Assembly: GCA_037137555.1 (NCBI GenBank)
Contig: JBAXKA010000006.1
Coordinates: 1-32,484, forward strand
Reading direction: 5' to 3'
DNA: 32,484 bases
DNA from: UBA9630 sp037137555
Lineage (GTDB): Bacteria; Patescibacteriota; Minisyncoccia; Moranbacterales; UBA2206
Numbering within the stretch: the stretch's first letter is position 1; every line of letters starts with the position of its first letter. The notes under the pieces are model-generated. The model was not told where the DNA came from. It searched no databases and saw only the letters and a list, made by a program, of their open reading frames with translations. The translations under genes were made by a program, and so were the position numbers. This document shows positions 32,346 through 32,484 of this stretch, one piece after another.

Positions 32346-32484
32346 ATGCATCTGTTATCTAAACTAAAAAATAACTTCATTTCATTTTTATCATTCAAGC
32401 TAACCTCAAAAAAGGAAAGGGCTATTTATCATACCAAAAAACCAAACTACCACATCCAACAAGGCCTAGATAATCTCCAAATAA
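32346..32484 (+). CDS. Start of an unidentified gene, cut by the window end
   Basis: ATG at 32346, and the frame stays open to the last base (46 codons seen). The visible N-terminus is basic, MHLLSKLKNNFISFLSFKLT, followed by SKKERAIYHTKKPNYHIQQG. There is no strong membrane helix. It is too short to name. A good promoter lies 32 bp upstream, which supports a real gene. Confidence 0.6.
   Translation, partial: MHLLSKLKNNFISFLSFKLTSKKERAIYHTKKPNYHIQQGLDNLQI

Noticed and set aside
1..32484. CRISPR arrays, tRNA or rRNA genes
   Set aside because: No regularly spaced repeats and no cloverleaf or rRNA-like sequence was seen.
1..32484. Recoded UGA (code 25, as in Gracilibacteria/Absconditabacteria)
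   Set aside because: Genes end at TGA (e.g. 6859-6861, 7480-7482) and none need in-frame TGA to continue.

Overview
The window is AT-rich bacterial DNA (TGA works as a stop, so the code is standard). It looks like a Patescibacteria/CPR genome. The signs are a ProRS without the usual editing domain, a membrane-anchored RNase Y, A/T-rich leaders instead of Shine-Dalgarno sites in front of nearly every gene, and an operon with a TraD/VirB4-like ATPase preceded by small proteins of a kind I associate with CPR genomes. A Moranbacteria-like lineage is a guess only.

Region 1 (1-8730) is accessory and defence-like. A 5'-truncated SNF2-type helicase is followed in close tandem by a DinD homologue, a 1139-residue Eco57I-class adenine methylase/specificity protein and a small helical (HEAT-like) protein of unknown function. 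Next comes a clear toxin-antitoxin pair: an XRE-HTH + Panacea (DUF4065) antitoxin and a RelE/HigB-like toxin. The pair has a near-consensus promoter and two matching 17-bp palindromes that look like autoregulatory operators.

Region 2 (8755-16559) is housekeeping: clpP, convergent gpmI, rny, an HU-family protein with a textbook Shine-Dalgarno site, a membrane-anchored CPYG thioredoxin/DsbA-like protein, a LexA/S24-type repressor with a Cys-Gly cleavage site, and proS. Two strong intrinsic terminators and several good sigma70-like promoters mark the transcription units.

Region 3 (16581-18343) is a small accessory patch: a YhcG/DUF1016 PD-(D/E)XK nuclease and a decayed RhuM gene with an internal deletion and a frameshift. 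Each is followed, just after its stop codon, by a copy of the same 28-bp repeat.

Region 4 (18344-24844) holds a GT4 glycosyltransferase overlapping holB, then an FtsQ-like POTRA protein. These converge on two PMT/ArnT-like membrane glycosyltransferases. Between them lies a compound inverted-repeat element (21281-21420) with a second hairpin nested in one arm.

Region 5 (24845-32484) begins with face-to-face divergent promoters sharing one -35 region. A four-gene operon follows: a 1342-residue acidic, repeat-bearing membrane protein, two small proteins, and an 819-residue membrane-anchored type IV secretion/conjugation-type ATPase. A new promoter then drives a gene that runs off the window. 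The best candidates for something undescribed are the helicase-DinD-methylase module, the repeat-after-stop units around yhcG/rhuM, and the giant-protein/ATPase operon.
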